64,000 nucleotides of DNA from Sarocladium kiliense (GCA_030734395.1 JAUZTG010000029.1:3844001-3908000); one strand, 5' to 3'; shown: positions 34,197-46,574, counted from the first letter of the stretch. Numbers and translations: made by a program. Notes: generated by a model not told the origin, from the sequence alone.

Positions 34197-35861
34197 CTAA
34201 GCGGACGTCTTGTCCTCCACATAGTCTGCGTCGCCCTTGTGCTTCTCGTCCTTGAACTCCTGCGGCATGCCGATTGGTCGAGTCTTGGCAAACTTGACCG
34301 TTGCCCATACAGAGGGACTGTCTCTGAACATGATGTCGATCTCCTCCAGGTTTCGGCCCATAGTTTCGGGGAATAAGAAGTAGACAGAAATAGGGATGCA
34401 GGCGGCGATAACGGCGTACACGATATAGTACTGGTATCCAATGCTGTTGATCGCCACTGGGGTTACCATAACGACAACAAAGTTCCTGTGAAATGTCAGC
34501 ATTTGATGGCTTTATTGAAAAGAATATAAGAAGCGTACCAGAGCCAGTGATTGGCTGTTGAGAAGGATGACATAGCCATGCGCAGCTTGATTGGCGCAAC
34601 CTCTGTCGCATAGAGGAAGTTGGCGCCAAGGAAGCCAATTGGCACAAATGTGTTGTACAGGTAGATGAAGCAGCCGGCGGCAATCTGAGCTCCGGTGTTA
34701 CTTTTGGGAAACGAAGTGCTGATAGCAAGCGCAACCATGCATGAAGACATGCCGATACCACTGATGATGAAGACAGCACGGCGACCGTAACGGTCAATGC
34801 ACACGAATCCGAGGAGGGACGACAGACACTTCCATGTGAGAGCGCCCGCGGAGAGTACACGGGAGATCTCGGTGCCCATCCCTAGGTTCTCCTGGAAAAG
34901 GATGGTGGCATACACAGAGATGAGGTTCGATCCCCTACAGTCGTCAGTTTAACCATCAGGCTACTTCGGCCGGAGCAACAATTTGAACTTACGACATCTG
35001 TTGGTAAAACTGAAGCATAATGCAAAGCATGAATCGATAGAACAGCTTCTCCTCGCCCATCTTGAACATGTCGCTTATTTTGATGCTGCCTTTGCCAGTC
35101 TCCTCAAGAGAGTGCTCGATTCCAGCAAGCTCAGCCTCAACCTCCATAGACTCGGCTGGCAGGCCCCTAAGTACTGAAATGACTTCGCGGGCTGAGTCGC
35201 TCCGGTTCTTCAGTACGAGCCAACGAGGGGACTCAGGCAGGAAGTAGATGGATGAAATCAGGACGAGGGAGAAGACGATAGCAATGGCAATCGGTGGGCG
35301 CCAGGTGACGGGACCATGGTGGAACTCCCAGAAGCCCAAGTTAATCCAGCTCTCGAGGACATAGCCGATGCAGATGAAGAGACCGTCAATGACAACATGT
35401 CTACCTCTGTTCTGGGCACCACTTGTCTCACTCTGCCAGACAGGCACAATGGAACTGAGCTGACCGATTCCCAGGCCAACGATGACACGGCCGACGATCA
35501 ACTGTGCCAAGCCGAAGGCAGAACACTCGAGGACTTCTCCTACCAGAGTGCAGATGCCAGCGAAGAAGATGACATTCCGTCGGCCGAATTTGTTGCCAGT
35601 CCATGAGCATGACAGTGAGCCAATCAAGGCACCAATGGTAAAAGTGGCGACGACCAAGCCCTGGATGGTTGACTTGGCCTTCTTCTCGGAACCAGTAGTG
35701 TGTACAGTATCGATCTCAGGGAAGGTCTTGGTCCAATCCTCTGTTGTGAGAAGGCCACCAAGGCCAGCCTGGTTATAGCCGAAGAGGATGAACGCTGGAC
35801 AGACGACCAGCGCGAGCTGAATGACGCTCAAAGCGTGTCCGGTGGCACCAAAGTACGCCAT
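34197..35861 (-). CDS. MFS sugar-porter transporter
   Basis: Twelve-helix major facilitator of the sugar porter family, probably a plasma-membrane hexose or related sugar/H+ symporter. Exons are 35861-34993, 34934-34539 and 34485-34197 (517 aa), with introns of 58 and 53 nt. Family signatures present: GYNQAGLGGLL in helix 1, GNKFGRRNVIF (loop 2-3), GRVIVGLGIG, ESPRWLVLKNR, QFYQQMSGSNLISVYA across the first intron, DRYGRRAVF, and the loop after helix 12 PETMGRNLEEID. The C-terminal tail is hydrophilic. The specific substrate cannot be read from sequence. The gene stands alone, flanked by gene-poor DNA. Confidence 0.93.
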
Positions 35862-38800
35862 TGTGATATAGGGAATTCGTAGTGAAGTGATCGTGGACGA
35901 AGGCCAGCGCGACGAGGAGAAGGCTACTACAGGCTTTTATTTGATCCCACATCCCCATTTCTCATCCTCCATGGAACAAGAGACTTGCGGAGCCCCGCTT
36001 ACGCACCGCATTTACGTTGTTGGGGAACACGGAGAAGTCATGTCGTGCTGGAGTAATATCCACAGACTCCATCATCACCAGACCGTGACTCGGAGCTCTC
36101 TCCAAGCGCCGCCCAAGTGTCCACATCTAGACATGCCCTCGACGAATCCCAGGGACCAGCGAACTGATGACAAGGGCCACGAAAACATGAGCGATATAGC
36201 GACGTGATGGATGACGCTCCTCCGACTTTTTCCAGTCCAATGTCGCAATGCGGCGGAGCATCTCGCATTTATTTGTTCGTTCAACTACCGAGAATGGAGC
36301 TCGCCAGGCACGACCTAGAGCCGCAAGTGGAGGCGGCTAAGGGGCCGATCTATCCGTGACGGATCACCACTGACTCAATTTGGCCTCTCATAGGTTCAGA
36401 AGCTTTCGAAGAATCCACCGAATGTAAGAAACAGTAACTGTGAAAAGGCGTGCTCTGCGATGGGCAGGTCAGTATCCGTGCAAAAGGCCGCGAGAAAGGC
36501 CGCATGGATAAAGAAACTTCCTGTCGAACTTAGAACGTGACTATCAAAGATTACACCCATCTGCCACATTTGACCAGAAGTGCCAAGGCAATCCTCAGGG
36601 CTGTACCGAAAGTCGAATCTGCCAAGAGAGATCCAAGACGGGAAGCCGTCATGATCCGCAGCCACAATGCCCACTACTGTTGTCAAGTTTGTCACACCGA
36701 AGCATGAGCGATGGTCGGAGCCTGCAACCTGGCCTAGTGATTGGATTTACCTCCCTGTTCATTCCAGAAGTGTGGTTCCTGATGAGAAAGTCGGGAAACG
36801 GGACTCCAGAACGGACCATTAAGGCACATCGGGCAAGGCTGTATTATATAGTCACAGCTTGGAATATTCTCGGCGAGATCATGAGCTTGTGAAGCATTTG
36901 ACCATGATGCGAGCAATTTGTGTCGGCCCAGGGCCGATGCTCGCTATACAGTCGATGAACCTGCAAAGTTGGACGAAAACAGCCCGGAACGAGAAGAGAC
37001 TAGTCCGTATCGTGGACTGAGGACTCGTAGAAGGCTAACAAGGCTAACTCAGTCCTGCAGCTGTAGTGGATCTCACCGGGAATGCTCACCGAGAGGTGTG
37101 GATTCAAGACCTGAGTCCAATCTAAGCGTTGCTCAAGCTTAAGGACGGAAGTGACAATTGGTGATGCGCGAAGGCCATTCACCTGTGTCTCAAGGCGGTG
37201 AAAGAAAATAGAGAGAATGCAAAGTTTGAGAAGAGAGGGAAACACCCCCATGAAAGGACTTTGAAGATGAGCTGTGCTGCCAGATTGTCAACATCGCTTG
37301 CGTCAAATCTAGATGCGGATACGTTGTGGATGCGCGTGCCGGTCATCCAGAAACCGGAATACCAAATCGAGACGTGCCGCGTCGAACAAGATAAAACGTC
37401 GGAAAGAGACGGAGAAAGGGACACGAGATCGACGGTTTATTACGGAAGATTCTGGGTTCCTCCCGCAAAGACCCGTCTTCATCGAATACCTGAACTTCAT
37501 GACATAGTCCTTGGCTCCCAAACAAATATAAGTCGGGTGCTCCCAAGGCTCCGGTAAGGTCTTGCTCCATTTGACCTGTTCGGAAGATGTTGTCGTGATT
37601 GAGGACGCACTGAGGATCCAAGGCCTGTTGGGCACCTGTCTCAAAGCCAGAGAAGGGATCTGCAATGCCCCTGTACCAACCTTATAGTGTCCACTGCTGG
37701 CTGCCTGAGTTATATCGTTTCTTCTCCATCCATAGCCAAGTCAGGTGATCGGCTTGAAGAGAGTTCCGCCGCAACCTTGACGATCACGATATGGTCTCTG
37801 ACGGCAGTCTGAGTGCCATTAAAGTTGAAGGAAAGCGAGGACAACTCTGTTCGCCTTCGACCAGTAGCACAAGGTGTTGTTCGCAAAACGTATCGCTGCG
37901 TCGTCGAGGAGGTCCATGCCTGAGACCTGGACACGTGAGGATGTCAGACGTAAACGCACTCAGCGGTAGCCTTAGAGGCTGGGAAATGGGGTGACGGCGA
38001 CTGATATGTTCTCGCGACGCCCTGTGCCTAAGAGTGTCGCCAGGTTCCCTTCGCTGCCGATGAAAAGACGTGCCACGTCGTACACAGCACTGGACGCCGT
38101 GAGTCGCTGGCAAGTTCGGTTCCGTCCAGCAGGGCTACAGTCAGAGCCAGAATGTAGTCGCGCATGGTATCGGTAGGCATTCGTGCCCGAGCATCCGCAA
38201 CCAACCAGGGCCCCGACTTTACTTTCGGGCCAGGATCAGGCGGGAAGAAGAGGCATCTTGTCGCGATCGCCTGATTCGATTCTTCTTACCCAGCACCCGT
38301 TTGAACCACAACATCCAGGTTCGGTTCACGAATCTGGAGCATGTTGCTGTTTTTCAGAGATACCACCCTGTGTTTGAGCGAGATAGCCTTTCCAAACTCG
38401 TACCGCATGAGTATGCAGCGATATGTGGACCGTGACAAATTGTCATCACCCGGGGAGTTCATCTAGTAGGTGGGTAGACAGTGGTGACGGAATGGTAGCT
38501 GCTGGTATTGGGGTAGGACGAGAATTTCGACCCGGAGTCTTGTCTGTCTCGAGATCGTACTTGGCCATTGTTCTCCCCAATCAGTTGCCCAACAGTAACC
38601 CACAAGGAGCGACGTCTGTAACTCGTCCAGAGATTTCATCCCGTGAGCTTGAAGCGCTTGGAGTCCTTAATCCACCTTGTTGGTGTGTATGTCTGTGAAA
38701 AATCTTCTGCTGGCATTAAACAGAGGGCTCGGAGTGGCCGGATGTCTGGCACTCTGTGACCGGGCAGGGCACTACATTGTTGATGCAGGAAGCTTGCGGA

Positions 38801-39820
38801 TGATGCGAGACATGAGTGATCGGTACTGGGTGTTGGTGTCGCACAGCAATGGAGTCTGCTATGCGGGTGGTGAATCTGTGTCTGACGGCTATTCGAACAC
38901 ATTGCGAGGCTATTTCCTGTTGCCGGTCGGCTATGTGTCGGGTATCCGGCAGACAGTATGCAAATCTGCAAGCCGTATCCGGAGCATGAGACTGAGTAGG
39001 TCACTATAAAGCCCAGCTGGATAAGGCTCATACCCGGGCTGAGACGAAACCTGGCGCGTTGACGAGAGAGTTTAGTTCCCGCGTTCGATACATGGAGCAT
39101 ATCACGCGTGGAGGATCTCAGGGTCTCGACTGTGAGCCGCGGGAGTGGGGAGAAAGACCATCCTTGCTGCTGCCCTGCAACATGTGAGTCCGAGCTTCTG
39201 GAATAGGTTGGTGTTATCGTCTTGTTTGACACCGCGATCGATGCCTAGCTGCCACTGTTGATGAGGATTGGGTGGAGAAGATTGATGGTGAAGGTTTGGA
39301 GATCTGGGGCCAAGTGAGGCGCTCACCCAAGTGCTAACCACTTAGGGTAGCACCCCGCGATGCTTCTCTCAAGAAATCGCCTGTTTCAGCTTAACCTCGA
39401 CAACCCACATCAGCTCCAACGACTGGCACCACTGACCCTGCTTATCGCCTTGGCCCGGCATCCAGACCAGCACGCGCTATCATCTGTAAGTGGTCATTGT
39501 CTATGATGCGGGAAAGGCAGTACGACAGTGGCACGCTTTCCGGTATGCCGACACATCACTCAGCAAGCTCGGAACCTGCCAATGCGGTTCCGACCATTCG
39601 AGTCAGGACGCGTGCCGCATTTCTCGGTTGGTCGATCACATTTCCAGCTTCAGCCGCCACCGTATAAGTATAGTCGAGTGCTGTCCCTCCGCCATGTTCA
39701 AGGAACCTCTCATGCAAACCCTGCCCCCCACCTTGAAGCGAACCCATTGCTTTGAACCAAGTCACACTGTTCTGTGGCGACTCAAGCAACCTCTCTCAGC
39801 GCAACAGTAACTTGTTCATC
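35862..39820. other. Gene-poor region of about 4 kb
   Basis: I could not support a gene. Several short frames look partly protein-like (minus 36396-36695; minus 37819-37917, encoding MDLLDDAAIRFANN) but end quickly and need frameshifts to extend, so decayed genes are possible. The last few hundred bases must hold the amine oxidase promoter. Confidence 0.45.
39663..39668 (+). promoter_or_regulatory. TATA-like element of amine oxidase gene
   Basis: TATAAG within CCGTATAAGTATAG lies about 155 nt before the ATG at 39821. A plausible TATA element; no experimental basis. Confidence 0.3.
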
Positions 39821-41973
39821 ATGGCGTCTACTCGCCTCCATCAGCTGGCTGAGCACCTAACCTTTAAGGGGCCACCAAAGCACCCTTTGGATCCTCTCGA
39901 TGCACGCGAAATCGCTGCGGCTGTTGCCGTTGTGCGCGCCGAGAAGGGCAGCCTTTACTTCAACACCATTACACTCCTCGAGCCTCGCAAGAAAGACATG
40001 TTAAGATGGCTTGCTGATACGTCCAGCCGTCGACCAGCTCGCGTCGCTGATGTGATTGCCACAACCAAGGATGGCCAGGTGAACGATATGTGGGTAGACC
40101 TCGACAAAAGAGCCATCGTCAAGTCAGACGTCGTTGAGGGTGTCCAGCCTACGCTCATTGTTGAGGAAATGCTCAGTGTTGAAGAAGGTATCCGGAAGGA
40201 CCCCAGAGTTATTGAGCAGTGCGGCATCATCGGTATCCCCCCAGAGAGCATGGACAAGGTCTTCTGTGATCCTTGGACTATTACTCACGACCCCAAATAC
40301 GGCACCAAGATCCGAGCCGTCCAGGGCCTGCTCTACTACCGCCCAAACTTCGACGACACCCAGTACGCATTCCCTCTCGACTTCTTCCCAATCTTCGATG
40401 TTGTTAAAAAGGAGGTCATCGACATGGAAATTCCCCCCGTCCGCCGCCACATCAGCCTTGCCGAGCCGAACAACTACCATGTCCCTGACATTGAGCGGGA
40501 GGGAGGCTACCGTACCGACATCAAGCCTATCAACATCACCCAGCCTGAAGGCGTGTCATTCAACATCGAAGGCCGCACTATTCGCTGGCAAAACTGGTCT
40601 ATTCACGTCGGCTTCAACTACCGTGAGGGTATTGTACTGAATAACATTACTTTCTACGACAAGTTTGAGGGGAAGGAGAGGCCTCTCTTTTACCGGCTCT
40701 CTATCGCCGAGATGGTCGTGCCTTACGGAAGCCCTGAGCACCCTCACCACCGCAAGCATGCCTTCGACCTGGGCGAGTACGGTGCGGGCAACCTCACCAA
40801 TTCACTCTCCCTTGGTTGTGACTGCAAGGGAGCCATCCACTATATAGACGCTGATCTGCCGACTCAGGCTGGTGGCGTTCGCACAGTGAAAAACGCTATT
40901 TGCATCCACGAGGAGGACGCTGGCATCTTGTTCAAGCACACCGACTTCCGCGATGAGAGCACTATTGTAACTCGTGGCAGGAAGCTCATCATTTCCCAGA
41001 TCTTTACCGCCGCCAATTACGAATACTGCATCTACTGGACCTTCCTTCAGGATGGCACCGTTCAACTCGAAATCAAGCTTACAGGCATTCTCAACACGAC
41101 TGCCATGAACCCTGGAGAGGATCTAGAGGGCTACGGGACTGAAGTGTATACCGGCGTCAATGCCCACAACCACCAGCATCTCTTCTGTCTCCGAGTCGAT
41201 CCCAATATTGACGGCCAAGAGAACACCATCTTCCAGTCCGATGCAGTCCGCTCTCCTTACCCGGTTGGCCATGAAAAGAACAAGTGGGGCAACGGCTTTA
41301 CCGTCGCGAAGACCAAGTTTACGAATGTCACCGAGGCACAATCCGACTATGACGGTGCTACCAGCCGGACGTGGGATATTGCGAATGAGAACAAGCTCAA
41401 CAAGCACAGCAAGAAGCCTGTGTCCTACAAGCTGGTCAGCCGCGAGTCGGCACCTCTCATGCCGAAAGAGGGCAGTCTTGTCTGGAAGCGAGCTGGTTTT
41501 GCACGCCACACAGTTCACGTTACCAAGTGTAAGCCAAACCGCTCCCTCTCGTATCTCTTCATTGCACTGACACATACACAGACAAGGATGATCAGTTGCA
41601 CCCCGCTGGCCGCCATGTTATCCAGACTTCAGGCGAACCATCAGCTGGTCTCCCTGCCTGGATTGCCGAGAACCCGGACGAGAACATCGAGAACACGGAC
41701 GTCGTGCTGTGGCACAGCTTTGGCATTACTCACTTTGCCACGCCCGAAGATTTCCCCATCATGCCTGCTGAGCCCATCACTCTGCTGCTTCGACCAAGAA
41801 ACTTTTTCGAGAGGAATCCATGCATGGATGGTGAGTGCTGATTGCCCCCGAAGCGACATGTTCTAGCGACTAACCTTCCAGTCCCACCCTCTTACAACAT
41901 CACACCGACTCAGGTCAAGGAGGGTAAGAAGGGCTGCGCATGCGCGGCAAGCAAGGAGAGCGTCCGGGTGTAA
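39821..41973 (+). CDS. Copper amine oxidase with PTS2 peroxisomal signal
   Basis: Oxidises a primary amine to aldehyde, NH3 and H2O2 using Cu2+ and topaquinone. Exons are 39821-41528, 41582-41830 and 41882-41973 (682 aa; introns GTAAGC...CACAG and GTGAGT...TCCAG). The topaquinone precursor is Tyr400 in NYEY; the catalytic base is Asp316 in AFDLGEYG; copper ligands are His451 and His453 in NAHNHQH, and probably the His of THFATPEDFPIMP. Residues 5-13, RLHQLAEHL, match the PTS2 consensus (R-L-x5-H-L), at the same place as in methylotrophic-yeast peroxisomal amine oxidase. It begins a likely catabolic cluster; a Zn2Cys6 regulator follows on the same strand. The amine substrate is unknown. Confidence 0.95.
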
Positions 41974-42793
41974 TAGAACCCAGAATTGTACACATTTCAC
42001 GTCTCAAACTTGACCTAACACGTTAACAATCGAGTCCTTTTGCATTAGTCACACTCTTCGACATCAAAGCTGCCCCAGATATTTGACACCGGCATTCGCC
42101 ATGGATCCAGTACATAGGGTAATTGTGACCATAAGGCGGGGTTGACAGATACACTCGGTTCCCACTGACAAATAAACAACTTGACCAGCTTGCATGTGTT
42201 CGGCCAAACGTCAAGCATGCCACCTTGCGGCTTCGTTTGTTCTTGGAGAGCCACGCATACGGTGGATGGTGACTTGATAAAGCGGGACCTTGGGCACAGA
42301 TAGGGTGCGAAAACCTTACCTGAGGTCGGTCGCCACTTGCTCCGTCCTATCAGTCCAGATCGTGAGCCGCCCGGCCTATCTGCAAGTCACCAGCAGGTCC
42401 AATGGATATTACGATTGAAATCCCTTATCGACTTTATCAAGCCAACGACATCGGCTGTGTAGGATCAGCTCACATTGAGTTCCGTATTGTTGACATGCGC
42501 GGTATGTTGCCCTTTTTGGTGAGGTGCAGGTCCCCGCTGTGGGAGCCGAGGACCCACTGAAAGACGAAGCGAACAGGGGGAGGACCTGGGACCCATTTAG
42601 CATGCCAATGGATGTGCTGGGCAGGGCGTGGTTCACTTCACTACCTGCGGTCCCTGTCTCCTCCCGACTAGCCATCGCCCGAGACATAGAGCTACTGTCG
42701 GCCTCGTCCGCCGGGCACGATGTGTTTCCCCATCCATCCTTCATCATAGCTGGTCAGCACCAGAGATGCACAGGGCGCACGCCCGTCGAGACA
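41974..42793. other. Intergenic upstream of Zn2Cys6 gene 1
   Basis: Promoter and leader of the regulator that follows. The regulator's frame is open upstream to ATG codons at 42524 and 42602, so its N-terminus could be longer. Confidence 0.45.
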
Positions 42794-44517
42794 ATGCACC
42801 CCACACCTGGATGCTTGTCGTGCAAGTCACGCAAGAAGAAGTGTGACGCTGTGAAGCCCTTCTGCAGCGGATGCACTAGGAACTACCTCGTATGTGTGTG
42901 GCCCACGGAGGCCCAGGGCCGGCCTCGAGGCACCAGAGGCATCGTAAGTTGGTCCATGCTTGCTGAGCCGGGCGTCGCCTGTTATTGTGTTACATGATGC
43001 TGATTGTCGTGTTCATCTGTGAAGCCATCATCTGCTTTGTCAATGTTCTCGGCCACTCCACAGACGCCAACAAAGAACATTGATGAAACTCAGGATAAGC
43101 ATGGCTCTGCTCGGCGGCGTCGAGTCCGGTCTCTTCCAGGGCCTTTGCCCATGGTTCTCGGACCCTTGTCTCTGACTGGACCCCTGAGGCCGGGCTCACG
43201 ATACCTGTTGGATCACTACCTCCACAGCACTGGCAAGAAGGCATCTGCTCACGTTGGCAATTATACCCCCTTCACTGATGCTCTGATGCCCATTGCCGAT
43301 GCTTCTGCAATGCTATTCGAGTCTATCCTTACATTCAGCTGTTTCCACCTTGCTGCAAATGGTTCTGTTGTATCACCAGTGAATATGCTGGAGCAGCACG
43401 GCTTGGCCCTCAAGAGCCTGAAGTACGGCATCACAAGGTACTCGCATGGTGATAAGGACTTTGGCATTCCTCTATTCCTGTCCATGTTGATGCTAACTTG
43501 TACGGAGGTAAGTGGGCCTTTTCTGAGCAAGTTTCGAGCACTTTTGCAGATCTTCAAAAGGCCTAGCTGACCTACTATAAACCACAGATAGCCAACGGGG
43601 GCCAGAGTGGGAGTGCCTTCCAACATCTTGCCGCTCTGCGCAGGCTGGCTCCAGATGTTCTTTCACGTATTCACGATGCCCCAACCAGCTACAGAAATGC
43701 CATCATATTTGGCAGAGAACTGTACGGCTACTGCCTCACTATTGCCTGCATACATGATCCTTCAGCTCCAGACGATCCGGGACTCATCGAAGAGGCGGCG
43801 AGTGTGTTCTCTGATATCTCCGCGTCTGGGTATACCGGTGCTCTATTTGGATGTTCAGATGGGCTGTTCTGTCTCATTCCGCAGACTGTGTCTCTTCTGA
43901 ACAAGGCGAGGCGACTGAGTGAGTCGCAAACTGCCCGGAACGGCGAAATCCGCAGCCCGTTGCCGTCGGACGATATCGAGGGACTGGATCTCAGGTCACA
44001 AATTGCCATTCTGCTGACACGGGTGTCACTGTGGGAGCCTGACGGGACAACGGATATCACATTTCAGCACAGTGGACGGATCCTCCAGCTATCGCTTACG
44101 GCAATGCTGATTGAAGCTGCGCATTGGGCGCACTCTGACATCGAAGCGAGAGGCAGGGGATGCGATAAAGCTTATCGTTTACCTCAGGAGGGCCCTTGCC
44201 TAGATGTCAAACTGAAAGCAGTCGTCGACCAAGGAGTGACGCTCCTCAATAAGTTACCACCCGTGGAGTCGCGGATTGCTACGACCATGTGCTGGTCGAT
44301 CGTCGTTCTCGGCTCATACGCCATTATTCCCGCCCACCGCACCACAATTCGCGAGTATTTCCTGACAATGGAGGCTACATTCGGGTTCGACAATATGAAG
44401 AGATCGCGATTGACGCTGGAGTATATCTGGGCGCACATCGCCAACTTCGAGCAAGACCGTCCTCTGCCTGTTGCAGACGCTATGAGGGCTACAGGTGGCA
44501 TGTTCATTCTTGGCTAG
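42794..44517 (+). CDS. Zn2Cys6 transcription factor 1
   Basis: Fungal binuclear-cluster regulator. Exons are 42794-42943, 43025-43507 and 43588-44517 (520 aa). The DNA-binding cluster has spacing C-x2-C-x6-C-x6-C-x2-C-x6-C (Cys7, 10, 17, 24, 27, 34), followed by a basic GRPRGTRG linker. The rest is helical and typical of the fungal-specific regulatory region (for example GIPLFLSMLMLTCTE, HLAALRRLAP, ARNGEIRSPLP, YAIIPAHRTTIREYFLT). The start was chosen as the nearest Met before the cluster; 42602 or 42524 would add 64 or 90 residues. It sits between the amine oxidase (+) and glyoxalase (-), so it is a candidate pathway-specific activator. The ligand is unknown. Confidence 0.87.
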
Positions 44518-44602
44518 GCGACGTCATCTGTAAAGATTTCCTCCACTTCGATGATAATATCTGGAAGTTTGGTGAACTGCTGACCCATCGTCTCTTTGAT
44601 CC

Positions 44603-45622
44603 TCATTGGACGCCAAGCGGCGCCTTGATTCTGGCGTTTTGGATGACCTCAATCCAGTATCCGTCCGGGTCCACGATGAAGGCTATCGACTTGAGCTTTC
44701 CGTCCGTAAGCCGCTTCTTGAACTCCACCTTCTTGGTTTCAAGAAACTCGCATGCGGCAGTGATGTCGTCCGTGGAAAGCGCTACGGCATAATTCTCAGA
44801 ATTGTCTTCTACTCAAGAGAACACGGGGAGTCTCTTACCAAGATGTCCGAAGCCTTGGGGTTGCGCATTGCCGTCATGGTACACCTTTCCCTCCCTCTTT
44901 TCGGATCCCTGGATCCAGATGAGCTTAAGAAGGCCTTCGCACTCAAATAGGTCTTGCTCTGAGGCACCATCGACGTAGCCCACCCAATAGATGGTTCGAT
45001 CGCCGGCCTCGACAGTTTTCAAGACCTGCATACCGAGGGACTCCGTGTACCACGGGAGGGACACCTTGGGATCCTTGATTCGCAGGCCTGTCGAGTTCAG
45101 AGTATTGATCCCACCTTCTGTAAGCTCAACAAAGTATCCGTCGGGGTCTTGCACAATGGCAACAGTGGCTTTGCCATCTTGGGACGTTTTGGCAATGTTG
45201 AAAGGCAGTCCCTGGAGTTCCTGCAGAGTCTGCTCTAGGTCGTGCACGGTAATGCCGAGGTGCTCGAAACCAAGATATGGCTCTTCATTACCATTGGAAA
45301 CGCTGTACGAATCATCGGTCTCCGTACCATAGTTGTGTGTTAGCTCAAGCAGGCCTTGTCTGTCAGAACGGAGCCTCCCGGCAGAAGGACTGGTGCCACT
45401 GGCGTCAAAGGCTAGGAAGTACAAGTCAAATTTGAACTCCGTCATGGAAAGCTTGTCAATCTGCGTCATGCCTAGTTTCTGATAGAAGGCGATGCTGCGG
45501 ACGGGGTCCTTGACTCGAATCATTGTGTGGTTCATCTTCCACAACGAAACATCTGGAACCGCCATTTTGGCAATTGATGCTGTAGGTTTGAGGATATCTG
45601 CGATTTGTTTGAGGCGGTTCAT
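44603..45622 (-). CDS. GLO1: Two-domain glyoxalase I (lactoylglutathione lyase)
   Basis: Converts the hemithioacetal of glutathione and methylglyoxal (or another 2-oxoaldehyde) to S-lactoylglutathione. Exons are 45622-44839 and 44781-44603 (320 aa). Two tandem VOC domains are visible, as in yeast GLO1: NHTMIRVKDP, GLLELTHNYGTE, GNEEPYLGFEHLG, DPDGYFVELTE; then NSTGLRIKDP, GFGHLA and DPDGYWIEV. Metal ligands His32, Glu93, His260 and Glu306 are kept, so one active site is complete. The other would need residues 177 and 233, which are Ser and Lys. The start codon is uncertain: the frame is open upstream, with another ATG at 45727. The N-terminus MNRLKQIADIL is PTS2-like but imperfect. It shares a divergent promoter with the permease. 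Confidence 0.9.
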
Positions 45623-46290
45623 GGGAAGCTGAAGGTCGAGATGAGTGAAACCCACGCGGTAGAAAGTGGGAGGAACACCTGAGGCGTTGTTAGACCAGTG
45701 GAGGTGAAGGAAGTCGCCGGAGGTCATTCGGAAACCCAGATCTATGCTATAAGGGTTCAAAGGGCCTCTTCACCGCGAAATGGAGACGAAATCAACCAAG
45801 TGCTGGATTTGCCAAGGAAGCGTCGTTCTCCAGCCGGAAAGAGGGATCTCAACGACTCCAACAAAGGGCTAGGTGGGCACTTACAGAAGCAGTAACACTC
45901 CGCGGCAGGCGACTCATAACCGGAGGGGCTGATAACCGTACTTTACTCCGTCCCGAGACCCGAAGCTTCTCGGTATGCTTAGCTGGCCCCATCAGTTCCC
46001 ATGTCTACTAGGGCTTGCTTAACGTGAGACGCGATCTGACGAAGCCCAATCTCACATTGCCGAGGGACGCTCTCAGGGACTGTGATCAACGCACATATCG
46101 TTACAACCTGGGCCAAAACCGCCGTATCCACTTCGCCGGTCCAGACCGGCACTGTTTCCCGGCAGCACGAAGCTGAATCGATAAGCGCGGTGTGTTTCCC
46201 AAGAAGGTTTAGGTGAACTCAACTATCGCCTACTTGTCGCGACAGGTAAGGTTTACCCCACGGGGGCAGTTATGGCGTTGCGACTAGGGC
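45623..46290. other. Divergent promoter region (glyoxalase/permease)
   Basis: Left part of the 952-nt region between the divergent glyoxalase and permease genes. No gene is supported. Confidence 0.5.
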
Positions 46291-46306
46291 ATATCGGAAC
46301 CGATAT
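46291..46306. promoter_or_regulatory. Perfect inverted repeat, candidate Zn2Cys6 operator
   Basis: ATATCGGAACCGATAT consists of two 7-bp arms (ATATCGG / CCGATAT) around a 2-bp spacer, giving a CGG-N2-CCG core. Zn2Cys6 dimers typically bind inverted CGG triplets. It lies about 270 nt before the permease ATG and about 670 nt from the glyoxalase ATG. Function is inferred. Confidence 0.5.
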
Positions 46307-46574
46307 CTATCAGCCACGACGACTACGCGAGTTATCGTGCACTTCATATCAGCGCGGTCATTTGGGATGGCTGCTTGGACATCTTGGAGCATTCTGTTCA
46401 AGGCGGTGTTACCAGCTCGATGAGCCCCCTCTCCCTCCTTCATATCATCTATAACAGCAACTTGGTCCCGCTTCCTAGTCGTTCTCAAGCATAACACTCA
46501 TCCATCTGCAGTCTATCGATCCTGGCATCTGTTCAGTGTTTGGACCCGGACCAAGCCCGTCAAGCATTACCAAC

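Noticed and set aside
36396..36695. Minus-strand 99-codon frame
   Set aside because: Hydrophobic and even in composition, but no motif, no neighbouring exon with good splice sites and no recognised family.
37710..38113. Possible decayed enzyme gene on the minus strand
   Set aside because: Fragments look partly protein-like (MDLLDDAAIRFANN in one frame, NGTQTAVRDHIVIVKVAAEL in another), but joining them needs a frameshift and I could not match any family.
38636..39232. Minus-strand 198-codon frame
   Set aside because: Ser/His/Arg-rich, no motif, starts and ends without supporting signals.
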